A stretch of DNA of 64,000 bases from Flavobacterium suaedae. GTDB lineage: Bacteria > Bacteroidota > Bacteroidia > Flavobacteriales > Flavobacteriaceae. The stretch is from assembly GCF_014642915.1 (NCBI RefSeq), contig NZ_BMJE01000003.1:186001-250000 (forward strand), given 5' to 3'. Both the position numbers and the translations under genes were made by a program. The notes beneath the pieces are model-generated. The model saw only the letters and a program-made list of their open reading frames with translations. It did no database searches and was not told where the DNA came from. Shown here piece by piece: positions 34,679 through 43,912 of the stretch (position 1 is its first letter; the number at the start of each line of letters is the position of its first letter).

Positions 34679-35011
34679 TTAACAACATTCATCTTTTTTC
34701 TCTTGAAGTATACTATGTACAGTATCAAAAAAAGATTTTATCTTTTCAAAACCTTTCTCATCTATACAATAACATACTGATGTTCCTTCAACATCGCCTT
34801 TTACTAATCCTGCATTTTTTAGCTCTTTTAAATGCTGGGATATAGTTGGCTGTGCCAAAGGCAATGCTCCTACAATATCTCCACAAATACAAGAATTCAC
34901 TTTCAACAGGTGCTCTATAATAGCTATTCGGGCAGGGTGCCCTAATGCTTTTACCATTATTGACAGTTCATTTTGCTCTTGTGTAAATTTGTCTGACTTT
35001 GTTACCCCCAT
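34679..35011 (-). CDS. arsR: ArsR-family transcriptional repressor
   Basis: 110-residue winged-helix repressor. ALGHPARIAIIEHLL, the DNA-recognition helix LPLAQPTISQHLKELKNAGLV, and a wing EGTSVCYCI. Cys residues for As(III) sensing include SCICGD (residues 40-45), CYC and the end DECC. First gene of the operon. A candidate operator, a perfect 7-bp inverted repeat, lies at 35053-35070. Confidence 0.9.
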   Translation of the reverse strand: MGVTKSDKFTQEQNELSIMVKALGHPARIAIIEHLLKVNSCICGDIVGALPLAQPTISQHLKELKNAGLVKGDVEGTSVCYCIDEKGFEKIKSFFDTVHSILQEKKDECC

Positions 35012-35052
35012 AACATTAAATTTATATATTGCAATATTACGATTAAAAGAAT

Positions 35053-35070
35053 TTAGATTACTAAATCTAA
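35053..35070. promoter_or_regulatory. Candidate ArsR operator
   Basis: TTAGATT (35053-35059), ACTA, AATCTAA (35064-35070), a perfect inverted repeat 42 bp before arsR. ArsR operators are imperfect inverted repeats of this size. A minus-strand TAATATTG, one mismatch from TAnnTTTG, lies between it and the start. It sits in the 243-bp divergent gap shared with the SulP gene. Confidence 0.5.
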
Positions 35071-35254
35071 TATTAAATTAATGTTACTTATAAGTTGCTT
35101 ATTGAATTTAAAATAAGCATTACCATAAACAGACAGCTATTTAATTATATTTCTTTATTTTTGCCCGCTTAAATTGGCACATTTATTCTAAACAACACTA
35201 AATCTGAACTATAACAACTAAGTCAGTTTTATATTTTCAGATAAATTTCACTAT

Positions 35255-36784
35255 ATGGATCGTATAATTAATCTTTTCGACTTTTCTCAAAAAATAAATT
35301 ATAAAAACGAAATACTGGCAGGCTTAACTGTAGCTATGACTATGATTCCAGAATCATTATCATTTGCAATACTGGCAGGATTCCCTCCATTAACAGGACT
35401 ATACGCAGCCTTTATTATGGGGCTTGTTACGGCTATATTCGGCGGAAGACCGGGAATGGTTTCGGGTGGTGCCGGGGCAACTGTAGTAGTACTTATTGCG
35501 TTAATGCAATCGCACGGTATAGAATATGTATTTGCGGCTGTAGCATTGGCAGGTATATTACAGATAGGAGTAGGTATATTTAAGCTTGGTAAGTTCATCC
35601 GTTTAGTACCCAACCCAGTAATGTACGGGTTTGTTAACGGTTTAGCGGTTATTATATTTATGTCGCAGCTTGAGCAGTTTAAAACTATAGTTAACGGGGA
35701 ATCTTCCTGGTTAACAGGTACTGCTCTATACACTATGACAGGACTTGTAGCACTAACCATTGCTATTGTATTATTATTCCCAAAAATAACTAAAGCTGTA
35801 CCGGCTTCATTAGTAGCCATACTAGTAGTTTTTGCTTTGGTATTTGGTTTAGGCATAGAAACAAAAACAGTAGAAGACATCGCATCAGTAAGCGGTGGGT
35901 TCCCTCCTTTCCACGTTCCTGATATTGCTTTTAATTTTGAAACGCTAAAAGTTATATTCCCTTACTCGCTTATTATGGCTGCTGTAGGGCTTACAGAAGG
36001 TTTACTTACCCTAAACCTTGTAGATGAAATGACAGGCACAAGAGGAAAAAGTAATAAAGAGTGTGTAGCACAAGGTAGTGCGAACCTGCTTAACGGTTTC
36101 TTTACCGGTATGGGTGGCTGCCCAATGATTGCACAAACACTTGTAAACCTATCTGCCGGCGCAAGAGCAAGACTGGCAGGTATAATTGCAGCTATTACCA
36201 TATTAATAATAATTCTTTTCGGGGCACCTGTTATTGGCAAACTTCCTGTTGCAGCATTAGTTGGTGTAATGATAATGGTTGCTATAGGTACTTTTGAATG
36301 GGCTAGTTTTACTATTATTAATAAAATGCCAAGACACGATATTATTACAGGTGTACTGGTTGCCGTTATAACTGTATGGCGACATAACCTTGCATTAGCT
36401 GTTTTTGTAGGGGTAATCATATCGGCATTGGTATTTGCTTGGGAAAGCGCTAAACGCATCCGTGCGCGCCATTATATAGATGATGAAGGCATAAAACATT
36501 ATGAAATATACGGCCCTTTGTTTTTTGCATCAACAAAGGTATTTACTGATAAGTTTGATATAGAGAATGACCCTGATGAAATCATTATCGATTTTAAAGA
36601 AAGTCGTATCTCGGATATGTCGGCTATTGAAACTATTAACGGATTGACGGAAAAGTACAGCAAAGCAGGGAAGAAAGTACACCTGCGCCACCTCAGCAAT
36701 GATTGCAGACGTTTATTAAGTAATGCGGAAGCTGTTATTGATGTGAATATTATTGAAGACCCTACTTACAGAGTTGTGAAATAA
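35255..36784 (+). CDS. SulP family anion transporter with STAS domain
   Basis: 509 residues. About 12 to 14 membrane helices (to about 395) starting with NEILAGLTVAMTMIPESLSFAILAG and GLYAAFIMGLVTAIFGGRPGMVSGGAGA, then a cytoplasmic STAS domain. Inorganic anion (sulfate, bicarbonate or similar) transporter of the inner membrane. Start at 35255 is the usual N-terminus. Substrate not predictable. Confidence 0.93.
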   Translation: MDRIINLFDFSQKINYKNEILAGLTVAMTMIPESLSFAILAGFPPLTGLYAAFIMGLVTAIFGGRPGMVSGGAGATVVVLIALMQSHGIEYVFAAVALAGILQIGVGIFKLGKFIRLVPNPVMYGFVNGLAVIIFMSQLEQFKTIVNGESSWLTGTALYTMTGLVALTIAIVLLFPKITKAVPASLVAILVVFALVFGLGIETKTVEDIASVSGGFPPFHVPDIAFNFETLKVIFPYSLIMAAVGLTEGLLTLNLVDEMTGTRGKSNKECVAQGSANLLNGFFTGMGGCPMIAQTLVNLSAGARARLAGIIAAITILIIILFGAPVIGKLPVAALVGVMIMVAIGTFEWASFTIINKMPRHDIITGVLVAVITVWRHNLALAVFVGVIISALVFAWESAKRIRARHYIDDEGIKHYEIYGPLFFASTKVFTDKFDIENDPDEIIIDFKESRISDMSAIETINGLTEKYSKAGKKVHLRHLSNDCRRLLSNAEAVIDVNIIEDPTYRVVK

Positions 36785-36794
36785 GGTATATAAT

Positions 36795-36828
36795 AAAAAA
36801 GGGTAGTTAAAATTAACTACCCTTTTTT
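36795..36828. terminator. Bidirectional terminator after the SulP gene
   Basis: 16-bp stem AAAAAAGGGTAGTTAA / TTAACTACCCTTTTTT with a 2-nt loop. Also serves the convergent racemase gene, whose stop is at 36830. Confidence 0.9.
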
Positions 36829-36829
36829 A

Positions 36830-37936
36830 TTATGCTCCTGTCTTAATAATAGACGGAGTATTACTGTTTATTATGCGTTTTTCTATATACTTAGAGTTCA
36901 TTATACGTACTATACCCATATAATCCATAGTAAACTCCAGTAAATCCCCTACTTTATATTTTTTCGGGTTCTCTTCTAAATCAAGCACTACCATATCAGA
37001 TGTAGCTCCTGCATATTTAATATCGCCATCTGTAGGGTCTAAATGCTTCATGTCAATATCAAGTAAACCAATATCAACAATAGCTCTTATCGTAGTCCTT
37101 CCATAATCTTCCTCTTCAAAACTGTAGGTTTCTCCTTCCAGATTAGTTCCCAGCTCTCCGGTAGGCACAACAGGCTTCTCATAAAGTTCTATAATCTCAG
37201 CATACAGTTTAAAAATATCATTTTCCATATTTTCAAACTTAGCACTATTGTACACATCTGTACCCATAAAAAGTGTTTCCCCTACCCTGAAGTGATTTAT
37301 TCCCGGAGGGATTAACCCTTGCATTACAAGCGGAATCGTTACAGATGAACCTCCTGATATAAAAGGTATTTTTATATTGAACTTAGCTTCTACAAGCTGC
37401 TTATATAAACTTAACTGTATTAGTTTATCATTATTTGGTAATATACCGTAAAGACAAGAAAGGTTTGTTCCTAACCCTATAATCTCAATGTTTTTCATCT
37501 CAAAAACACGAGCATAAAAGTCTATAAAGTCTTCACGCATTACACCTTCACGAAGCTCTCCTAAGTCAATCATAATAATAATTTTATGAGTTACTCCTTG
37601 TTTCTGAGCTTCTTTAGAGAGCATTTCAATAGTGCGAAAATCAGTATTCATACTAATATCCGCATATTTAATAACATCTCTAATTACTCCTTTTGCAGGT
37701 GGTTTTATATATATGGTTTGTGCATCTTTATCAATATTCTTTATAACCTTAAGGTTACTTATTCTTGAATCAGAATATTGACTTATACCCATTTTAAGCA
37801 ACTCAGCAAGATAGTTTTCATTACCGCAAAGTATTTTAGTAACTACAGACCAATCTATATCATGCTCTTTAAAAAAGGTATTCAGATAATCAAAGTTATG
37901 CTTTAACTTATCTGTATTTAGCGTAATAAAAGCCAT
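36830..37936 (-). CDS. Alanine/ornithine racemase family PLP enzyme
   Basis: 368 residues, fold type III PLP enzyme of the alanine racemase superfamily (alanine/ornithine racemase branch). N-terminal TVTKILCGN-like segment (SVVTKILCGNENYLAELL) with the PLP lysine at about residue 34, ISGGSSVTIPLVMQGLIPPGINHFRVGETLFMG as the phosphate-binding end of the barrel, and a C-terminal beta domain. Probably an amino-acid racemase; ornithine is likely by family. Its ATG overlaps the GNAT stop. Confidence 0.85.
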   Translation of the reverse strand: MAFITLNTDKLKHNFDYLNTFFKEHDIDWSVVTKILCGNENYLAELLKMGISQYSDSRISNLKVIKNIDKDAQTIYIKPPAKGVIRDVIKYADISMNTDFRTIEMLSKEAQKQGVTHKIIIMIDLGELREGVMREDFIDFYARVFEMKNIEIIGLGTNLSCLYGILPNNDKLIQLSLYKQLVEAKFNIKIPFISGGSSVTIPLVMQGLIPPGINHFRVGETLFMGTDVYNSAKFENMENDIFKLYAEIIELYEKPVVPTGELGTNLEGETYSFEEEDYGRTTIRAIVDIGLLDIDMKHLDPTDGDIKYAGATSDMVVLDLEENPKKYKVGDLLEFTMDYMGIVRIMNSKYIEKRIINSNTPSIIKTGA

Positions 37937-38391
37937 TAGTGCGATTTTTTATACCTCATTTCAAGGTATTTATTAGTGAATCCCAGACTTTCATATAATT
38001 TTTTAGCAGGGTTTTGTGGTTCTACGTGTAACGCTACATCTCCCTCAACAGTATCCAGAGCTTCACGCATTAATTGTTTTCCTATCCCTTTTCCTCTGTA
38101 ATCGGGGTCTGTTGCGATGTAAACTAATATATTTTCAGGTATATACCCTTCCATACCTGTATTGTTTAAAACTACAGCTCCCACTATTTTACCATCTACT
38201 TCTGCTGACAGAACATTACCTTTTGTATCCTTGTTATCGTGTAAGGTATTTAAGGCATAACTTATCGCTTTATTAATATCTTCTTTAGGATCTCCATACT
38301 CCTGTAAACTTCTGTACAAAAAATTAACTATATTTTCCTGTACTTCTCCAGACATTGGCTCTTTTACGGAATATTTTTGAATTTTTACCAT
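37936..38391 (-). CDS. GNAT family N-acetyltransferase
   Basis: 151 residues with the acetyl-CoA motif YIATDPDYRGKGIGKQLMREAL (Q/RxxGxG/A) and the late LHVEPQNPAKKLYESLGF. It shares an overlapping TAATG with the racemase, so the pair is one operon and may act on the same amino acid. Substrate unknown. Confidence 0.88.
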   Translation of the reverse strand: MVKIQKYSVKEPMSGEVQENIVNFLYRSLQEYGDPKEDINKAISYALNTLHDNKDTKGNVLSAEVDGKIVGAVVLNNTGMEGYIPENILVYIATDPDYRGKGIGKQLMREALDTVEGDVALHVEPQNPAKKLYESLGFTNKYLEMRYKKSH

Positions 38392-38521
38392 TTTTAGATT
38401 TAATTTTTTAAAAATCGCAAGTTAATTTTTTCATCGCCTAATAGGAAAATATATATGTTAAAATCTTTATAATTTAATATTTAGACTACAAATTATTACC
38501 CAATAAAATGTAAGGTTTTTG

Positions 38522-38529
38522 TATTTTTG
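38522..38529 (+). promoter_or_regulatory. -7 promoter element (TATTTTTG) next to the nhaA start
   Basis: Exact TAnnTTTG that ends 5 bp before the ATG (38535). Expected start of transcription is at or within a few bases of the start codon, so the mRNA may be leaderless. Confidence 0.55.
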
Positions 38530-38534
38530 CGCAT

Positions 38535-39743
38535 ATGGCAAAATTAATCAACCTTAAGGCATTTAAATCATTTTTCAGCTCAACATCAGCAGGGGGAATC
38601 ATCCTACTTATTTGTGTAGCTATTTCACTAATAATTGCTAATACAAGCTCTGCTGAAGGTTTCAATGAATTCTTACAAACAGAAATAGGATATTCCAGTG
38701 ACAGTATCCATTTGCGTTATCCCATACTACTTTGGATTAATGATGGTCTTATGGCCATCTTCTTCCTGTTAGTAGGACTGGAAATTAAACGTGAAATTGT
38801 GGAAGGGGAGCTTTCCTCCTTAAGTCAGGCGTCATTACCAGTACTGGCTGCTATTGGCGGGGTACTAGTCCCTGCATTAATTTATAACCTTTTTAACGGT
38901 ACCCACCCCGAAACGGTACATGGCTGGGGTATACCAATGGCTACTGATATTGCTTTTGCACTGGGAATATTATCGTTATTAGGCGATAAAGTCCCTTCCG
39001 GTATTAAAGTATTCCTTGCCGCACTTGCCATTGTTGACGATTTAATGGCTATACTGGTTATTGCAATATTTTATACTGCCGAGGTACACTTCACCTATTT
39101 AATGTATGCCGGAGCAGTATTTGCATTACTAATAATATTTAACCGCGCAGGTATAAAAAATATACTATTCTATGTTATACCCGGTTTATTTATATGGTAT
39201 TTTGTACACCATTCGGGTATACACGCCACTATAGCAGGGGTACTAACCGCACTTACGCTGCCTACAACCCCTGACGCCAAAGAGTCTTCTCTTGAAAAAC
39301 TGGAACATTTATTAACCAAACCGGTTAACTTTTTAATAATGCCGATATTCGCTATTGCTAATACCAATATTACTTTTGAAGGAGGAATGGTAGAAGGGCT
39401 TGCCAGTAACTTAGGTTTAGGTATTGTTTTAGGTCTCTTTTTAGGAAAACCAATTGGTATATTCTTTATGTCTTGGTTATCAGTAAAACTAAAAATATCT
39501 AAACTGCCGGAAAACTCAAACTGGACTCACATACTGGGACTGGGACTATTGGGAGGTATAGGTTTTACAATGTCTATATTTATAGCTTTACTATCGTTTA
39601 AAGGACAACCTAATGTAGAGTTATACACAACCGAAGCTAAGTTTGCTATATTGATAGCTTCTGTGCTTTCAGGTATATGTGGTTACTTGGTTTTAAACCT
39701 TTACAACAAGAAACAAAAAAAGAAAGCTGCTGTTACTAATTAA
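38535..39743 (+). CDS. nhaA: Na+/H+ antiporter NhaA
   Basis: 402 residues, twelve-helix sodium/proton antiporter of the inner membrane. The family start FFSSTSAGGIILLICVAISLIIANT, VGLEIKREIVEGELSS, GWGIPMATDIAFALGILSLLG and the active-site Asp pair segment AALAIVDDLMAILVIA (DD) are intact, as is the late GLLGGIGFTMSIFIALL. Single gene. The terminator at 39772-39802 reaches into the convergent DUF389 gene. Confidence 0.97.
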   Translation: MAKLINLKAFKSFFSSTSAGGIILLICVAISLIIANTSSAEGFNEFLQTEIGYSSDSIHLRYPILLWINDGLMAIFFLLVGLEIKREIVEGELSSLSQASLPVLAAIGGVLVPALIYNLFNGTHPETVHGWGIPMATDIAFALGILSLLGDKVPSGIKVFLAALAIVDDLMAILVIAIFYTAEVHFTYLMYAGAVFALLIIFNRAGIKNILFYVIPGLFIWYFVHHSGIHATIAGVLTALTLPTTPDAKESSLEKLEHLLTKPVNFLIMPIFAIANTNITFEGGMVEGLASNLGLGIVLGLFLGKPIGIFFMSWLSVKLKISKLPENSNWTHILGLGLLGGIGFTMSIFIALLSFKGQPNVELYTTEAKFAILIASVLSGICGYLVLNLYNKKQKKKAAVTN

Positions 39744-39771
39744 CAAGCAGCCTTAAATAAATCAACTTTAT

Positions 39772-39802
39772 AAAAGCAAGTAAATAGTTTACTTGCTTTT
39801 TT
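39772..39802 (+). terminator. Terminator of nhaA, overlapping the end of the DUF389 gene
   Basis: 13-bp stem AAAAGCAAGTAAA / TTTACTTGCTTTT around TAG. The right arm forms the last codons of the convergent gene (stop at 39789). Confidence 0.85.
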
Positions 39803-41159
39803 GTTTCTTCAACTCTTTTTTATCGGGTAAGTCAGGCAAAACAGGAGCCCTCCTAAACAATATTACATTTTTTAACCGTAAACGTTGATTAAGCCAGTTG
39901 GTTAACTTCTCACTATCCTCCAGTTTAAGCACTTTTTCACTCTCATAAACCACTGCTGTAATAGGTATTATACTATCTTTTGTAGTAGTTGCTAAATCAT
40001 GTTTTGAAACTGAGAGTGAATTAACATCAGGGAATATTGTTCTCGCCTCTTTAAGTAATTGAGTGTTATCAAATCTATTTTCTGCAAGTTTTTTCTCCAA
40101 CTGTACAATACGTAGGTCCTTCTGGTCTACTTCATTCTCCCTGCTCTTTATTTGATTAAGTATATCACCTTTTAAAGCATTTAATCTATCAGTACTATCC
40201 TGCCTTATAATAAGGTCTGTCCCTTTCAGGTATTTGTTTTTATCAAGCCTGCTTTTTATTTGCTCCATCTCTGTTTTCTCAAAACGCTTAGACAGAAACG
40301 CTAGCTCTACTTTCCTGGGGCTCTTATTATAATCAGTATTTTTATACACTACGGTATACCCTCTATCAGTAAACTCGTTATCTATAAAGTTTTCCAGATT
40401 TTTTTTAAACTGCTGATCTCTGTATAAGTTATAGGCCAAAATGCTACTGGGTACTATCATAACTACAATAAGCACCGTTATAATGGTTTTTACTTGTTTT
40501 TGCTGTTTTTCATCTACCTGCTTTTTAGCCGGGTAATTTAAATACTTTACTATCAGGAAAGTTGAAATACCTATAAACACACAGTTTATACAGTATAAAT
40601 AAAAAGCTCCTAAAAAATAAGTCCATTGCGCTGTGGCAAGCCCGTACCCTGCTGTACACAATGGTGGCATTAAAGCTGTAGCAATAGCCACACCGGGAAT
40701 AGGATTCCCCTTCTCTGTTCTGGTAACGGCAATAACTCCTACTATACCACCAAAAAAGGCTATAAGTATATCGTAAATATTGGGTGAGGTACGCGCTAAG
40801 AGTTCAGACTGTACATCTTTAAAAGGACTCATAAAAAAGTAAACAGTAGAAACCGTTAAGCTAACTGCTGTTGAATTTAAAAGGTTTATTAATGATTTTC
40901 GTAATAAATCAAAATCATAAACACCCAATGCAAAGCCTGCCCCCACTATTGGCCCCATTAAGGGAGATATTAACATGGCACCGATAATAACTGCCGTTGA
41001 GTTTACATTTAACCCTATAGAGGCTATTATTATAGCACAGGCTAAAATCCATAAGTTAGAACCTCTGTACCTTATATTTTTCTTTACACTTTCAAATACC
41101 TTCTCTCTATCATCTTCTCCTTCATGCAGGTTAAATAGAGCTGTAAGCCTGTTAATCAT
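39789..41159 (-). CDS. DUF389 membrane protein
   Basis: 456 residues. The N-terminal half holds six or so membrane helices with LWILACAIIIASIGLNVNSTAVIIGAMLISPLMGPIVGAGFALG and ALMPPLCTAGYGLA, the DUF389/TIGR00341 core. The second half is soluble, with long helical segments (LDKNKYLKGTDLIIRQD, KDLRIVQLEKKLAENRF). Function unknown. Its last codons lie in the nhaA terminator. Confidence 0.88.
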   Translation of the reverse strand: MINRLTALFNLHEGEDDREKVFESVKKNIRYRGSNLWILACAIIIASIGLNVNSTAVIIGAMLISPLMGPIVGAGFALGVYDFDLLRKSLINLLNSTAVSLTVSTVYFFMSPFKDVQSELLARTSPNIYDILIAFFGGIVGVIAVTRTEKGNPIPGVAIATALMPPLCTAGYGLATAQWTYFLGAFYLYCINCVFIGISTFLIVKYLNYPAKKQVDEKQQKQVKTIITVLIVVMIVPSSILAYNLYRDQQFKKNLENFIDNEFTDRGYTVVYKNTDYNKSPRKVELAFLSKRFEKTEMEQIKSRLDKNKYLKGTDLIIRQDSTDRLNALKGDILNQIKSRENEVDQKDLRIVQLEKKLAENRFDNTQLLKEARTIFPDVNSLSVSKHDLATTTKDSIIPITAVVYESEKVLKLEDSEKLTNWLNQRLRLKNVILFRRAPVLPDLPDKKELKKQKSK

Positions 41160-41276
41160 CTATTATTTATGTTTAAATGAATGTTTATAAAAATAGAAAT
41201 TTATCATATTAGTACAATAAATTTCTGAAAATTTGGTGTAAACTATTACAGAACTGATAATCAACTATAAAAACAA

Positions 41277-41310
41277 AAACCCTTATCAGTTTTTATAGTG
41301 ATAAGGGTTT
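41277..41310 (-). terminator. Terminator of the TPR-ribH operon
   Basis: 12-bp stem AAACCCTTATCA (41277-41288) / TGATAAGGGTTT (41299-41310). The A-rich side at 41268-41279 is the T-run on the minus strand. Confidence 0.8.
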
Positions 41311-41339
41311 AAAGTCTGTAAAATTCAGAATTTATATAA

Positions 41340-41831
41340 CTAAGCTGTTTGCTTTTTAAGATAAGCCATTTTTATAGCAGCTATTGCTGCTTCCGTACCT
41401 TTATTACCGTGCACTCCGCCACTTCTGTCTATTGCTTGTTGCAGGTTATTATCGGTAAGTACACAAAAAATAACAGGAACATCAGTTTGTACATTCAGGT
41501 CTTTAATACCTTGCGCAACACCTTCGCAAACAAAATCAAAATGTTTTGTTTCTCCTTGTATAACACTACCTATTGCTATAACAGCATCAACATCCTGGGT
41601 TTGTATCATTCTTTTGCTGCCGTATATAAGCTCAAAACTTCCCGGTACATCCCAGCGGATAATATCTTTTTCTGCTGCTTCATTTTCAACAAGAGCTTCT
41701 ATTGCTCCGTTACATAGAGCAGAGGTAATATTAGTATTCCACTCTGAAACAACAATCCCAAACCGAAAACCTTTCGCGCTTGGGATTGTTCCTTTATCGT
41801 ATTCTGATAAATTTTTATTTGCTGTTGCCAT
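41340..41831 (-). CDS. ribH: 6,7-dimethyl-8-ribityllumazine synthase
   Basis: Penultimate step of riboflavin synthesis; forms icosahedral or pentameric assemblies in the cytoplasm. 163 residues. GIVVSEWNTNITSALCNGAIEAL, VPGSFELIYGSKRM, AVIAIGSVIQGETKHFDFVCEGVAQGI (His as acid/base) and the late VIFCVLTDNNLQQAIDRSG are the family motifs. Starts 7 bp after the TPR gene; same operon. Confidence 0.96.
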   Translation of the reverse strand: MATANKNLSEYDKGTIPSAKGFRFGIVVSEWNTNITSALCNGAIEALVENEAAEKDIIRWDVPGSFELIYGSKRMIQTQDVDAVIAIGSVIQGETKHFDFVCEGVAQGIKDLNVQTDVPVIFCVLTDNNLQQAIDRSGGVHGNKGTEAAIAAIKMAYLKKQTA

Positions 41832-41838
41832 GAATAAA

Positions 41839-42615
41839 TTATTCAGTCATTGCAATATATACATCTATAGAAACACCTTCCTGAGATTTACTGTATTTAT
41901 CTTTAATCTCTTGGAAATATTTTCCTGCTTCTTCTTTTTTGTCTAATGCAAGAGCTACTTTACCGGCTTTGAATAGGAAACGTGGTCTTGTTAATTCATT
42001 TTTACCGGCATCTGCTGCTTTCACATAAAATTCAAGTGCATCTTCTTTTTGTCCTAACTGGGAGAAAGCATCACCTATACCTCCGTTAGCCATTGCTTTA
42101 AGTACACTGTCTTCTGTTGTAAACTTGTCTAAATGCTCTACAGCTTCTTTATACTTACCTGTGTTAAGGTAAGACATACCTGCAAAGTAGTGTGCAAGGT
42201 TAGCAGCATCAGTTCCTGAGTAGTTTTCTATAATACCTAAGAAACCTAATTTACCTTCTCCGCCTTCAAGGGCAAGGTTGAAAAGAGAGTCATTAGCAGT
42301 TTGTCCGTCTACAGCATCAGTAAAATACTGCTCTGCCTGGAACATTTCGTTTGCTGCTTCTTCCTCCTTAGGTTCAACTACAAATTTGTTATATAATAAG
42401 TAACCTATAGTAACTATAGCTATTATAGCTACTACAATAAGAATAGGTTTTTGGTTTTTCTCAACCCACTCTTCGGTCTTTGAGGCTCCCTGATCCAGCG
42501 AGTCAAATACTTCCTCTGTGGTACTTTTACCATCAAAAGTTTCTTCTACCGGTTCTGTTTCTTCTGCCTTTTCAGGCTTAGGAGCTTTATACCCTCTTTT
42601 ATTATATGTTGCCAT
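41839..42615 (-). CDS. Membrane-anchored TPR protein (YfgM-like)
   Basis: 258 residues. Acidic cytoplasmic N-terminus (1-55), one membrane helix (about 58-75, PILIVVAIIAIVTIGYLLYNKF), then outward TPR-like repeats with LAHYFAGMSYLNTGKYKEAVEHLDKF and GDAFSQLGQKEDALEFYVKAADAG. Resembles YfgM/tetratricopeptide helpers of membrane protein biogenesis. First gene of the operon with ribH. Confidence 0.85.
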   Translation of the reverse strand: MATYNKRGYKAPKPEKAEETEPVEETFDGKSTTEEVFDSLDQGASKTEEWVEKNQKPILIVVAIIAIVTIGYLLYNKFVVEPKEEEAANEMFQAEQYFTDAVDGQTANDSLFNLALEGGEGKLGFLGIIENYSGTDAANLAHYFAGMSYLNTGKYKEAVEHLDKFTTEDSVLKAMANGGIGDAFSQLGQKEDALEFYVKAADAGKNELTRPRFLFKAGKVALALDKKEEAGKYFQEIKDKYSKSQEGVSIDVYIAMTE

Positions 42616-42636
42616 TTCCTATAATTTAATGAGTGG

Positions 42637-42644
42637 CAAAAATA
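42637..42644 (-). promoter_or_regulatory. -7 promoter element (TATTTTTG) of the TPR-ribH operon
   Basis: Exact TAnnTTTG on the minus strand, about 21 bp before the ATG. Confidence 0.55.
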
Positions 42645-42758
42645 AAATTTTTATTGAAATTTAAAATATCTTTTTGTCGATATTTTTCGATAATTTGCAG
42701 CTACTTTAAAATTTAGCCCTAAAATACACAAAGTTCACACAATCAGACCTCGTTTTAA

Positions 42759-43838
42759 ATGTATTTAAAAGAATTATCACTTCTCAACTACAAGAACATT
42801 ACCGAAGCACATTATACATTTGATAATAAAATAAACTGTTTTGTAGGCAAAAACGGAGTAGGTAAAACAAATGTACTGGATGCTGTTTACCATTTAGCAT
42901 ACGGAAAAAGCTACTTTAATCCTATAGCGGCACAAAATATACAACACGGAGAAGATTTTTTTGTGATAGACGGTACTTTTGAAAAAGAGGGCAGAAATGA
43001 AAATATAGTGTGCAGCCTGAAGAGAGGGCAGAAAAAAGCACTGAAACGGAATGGAAAACAATATGATAAATTCTCTGAACACATAGGCTTTATACCGTTG
43101 GTTATCATCTCCCCTTCGGATAGTGACTTAATACTGGAGGGTAGCGAAACCCGCCGTAAGTTTATAGACAGTGTAATATCATTACTCAACCCTGTTTATT
43201 TACAGGAGCTTATTAATTACCAAAAAGTACTATCGCAGCGTAACGCATTATTAAAATATTTTGCGCTTAACCATACTTTTGATAACGATACGCTATCAAT
43301 ATACAATGAGCAGTTAAGCAGCTTAGGCTTACTCATTTTTGAAAAGCGTCAAGAATTTTTAGACCAGTTTATACCTATATTTAATAAACATCATCATAAT
43401 ATTACAGGCTCAGCAGAGAATGTAGGGCTAACTTACCAAAGTCAATTACACGATAAAAGTCTGGAGGATTTACTGAGAGAAAACATTAATAAGGATAAGG
43501 TTTTACAATATACCAGTGTAGGTATTCATAAAGATGATCTTTCCTTTGAAATTGACAATCACCCTATTAAAAAATTTGGTTCACAAGGACAGCAAAAGTC
43601 TTTTTTAATAGCTTTAAAGCTGGCTCAGTTTGAATTTATAAAGATGCAAAGCAATGTATTACCGATACTGCTTTTTGATGATATTTTCGACAAACTGGAC
43701 GAAACCCGTGTAGCTAAAATAGTAGAAATGATAAATGATGAAACTTTCGGACAAATTTTTATTTCAGACACTCACCCTGAACGTACTGAAGCTATTGTGA
43801 AAGCAACACACCAAAGCTATACTATATTCAACTTATAA
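42759..43838 (+). CDS. recF: DNA replication/repair protein RecF
   Basis: SMC-like ATPase loading recombinase at gaps. 359 residues: N-terminal [12 protein letters not shown], Walker [10 protein letters not shown] (28-36), the RecF signature [27 protein letters not shown], the ABC signature [20 protein letters not shown] and Walker [13 protein letters not shown]. Intact. Divergent from the TPR gene. Confidence 0.96.
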   Translation: MYLKELSLLNYKNITEAHYTFDNKINCFVGKNGVGKTNVLDAVYHLAYGKSYFNPIAAQNIQHGEDFFVIDGTFEKEGRNENIVCSLKRGQKKALKRNGKQYDKFSEHIGFIPLVIISPSDSDLILEGSETRRKFIDSVISLLNPVYLQELINYQKVLSQRNALLKYFALNHTFDNDTLSIYNEQLSSLGLLIFEKRQEFLDQFIPIFNKHHHNITGSAENVGLTYQSQLHDKSLEDLLRENINKDKVLQYTSVGIHKDDLSFEIDNHPIKKFGSQGQQKSFLIALKLAQFEFIKMQSNVLPILLFDDIFDKLDETRVAKIVEMINDETFGQIFISDTHPERTEAIVKATHQSYTIFNL

Positions 43839-43912
43839 GGGTTATAAGTTCGTCCTTCTATCTTTTGATTTACTCTTGTAATTAGTTTATTTTTACTAAA
43901 AAATCAGTAACT

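Noticed and set aside
32127..35011. Arsenic island as a mobile element
   Set aside because: No transposase, integrase, tRNA junction or repeats flank the operon, and base composition looks like the neighbours.
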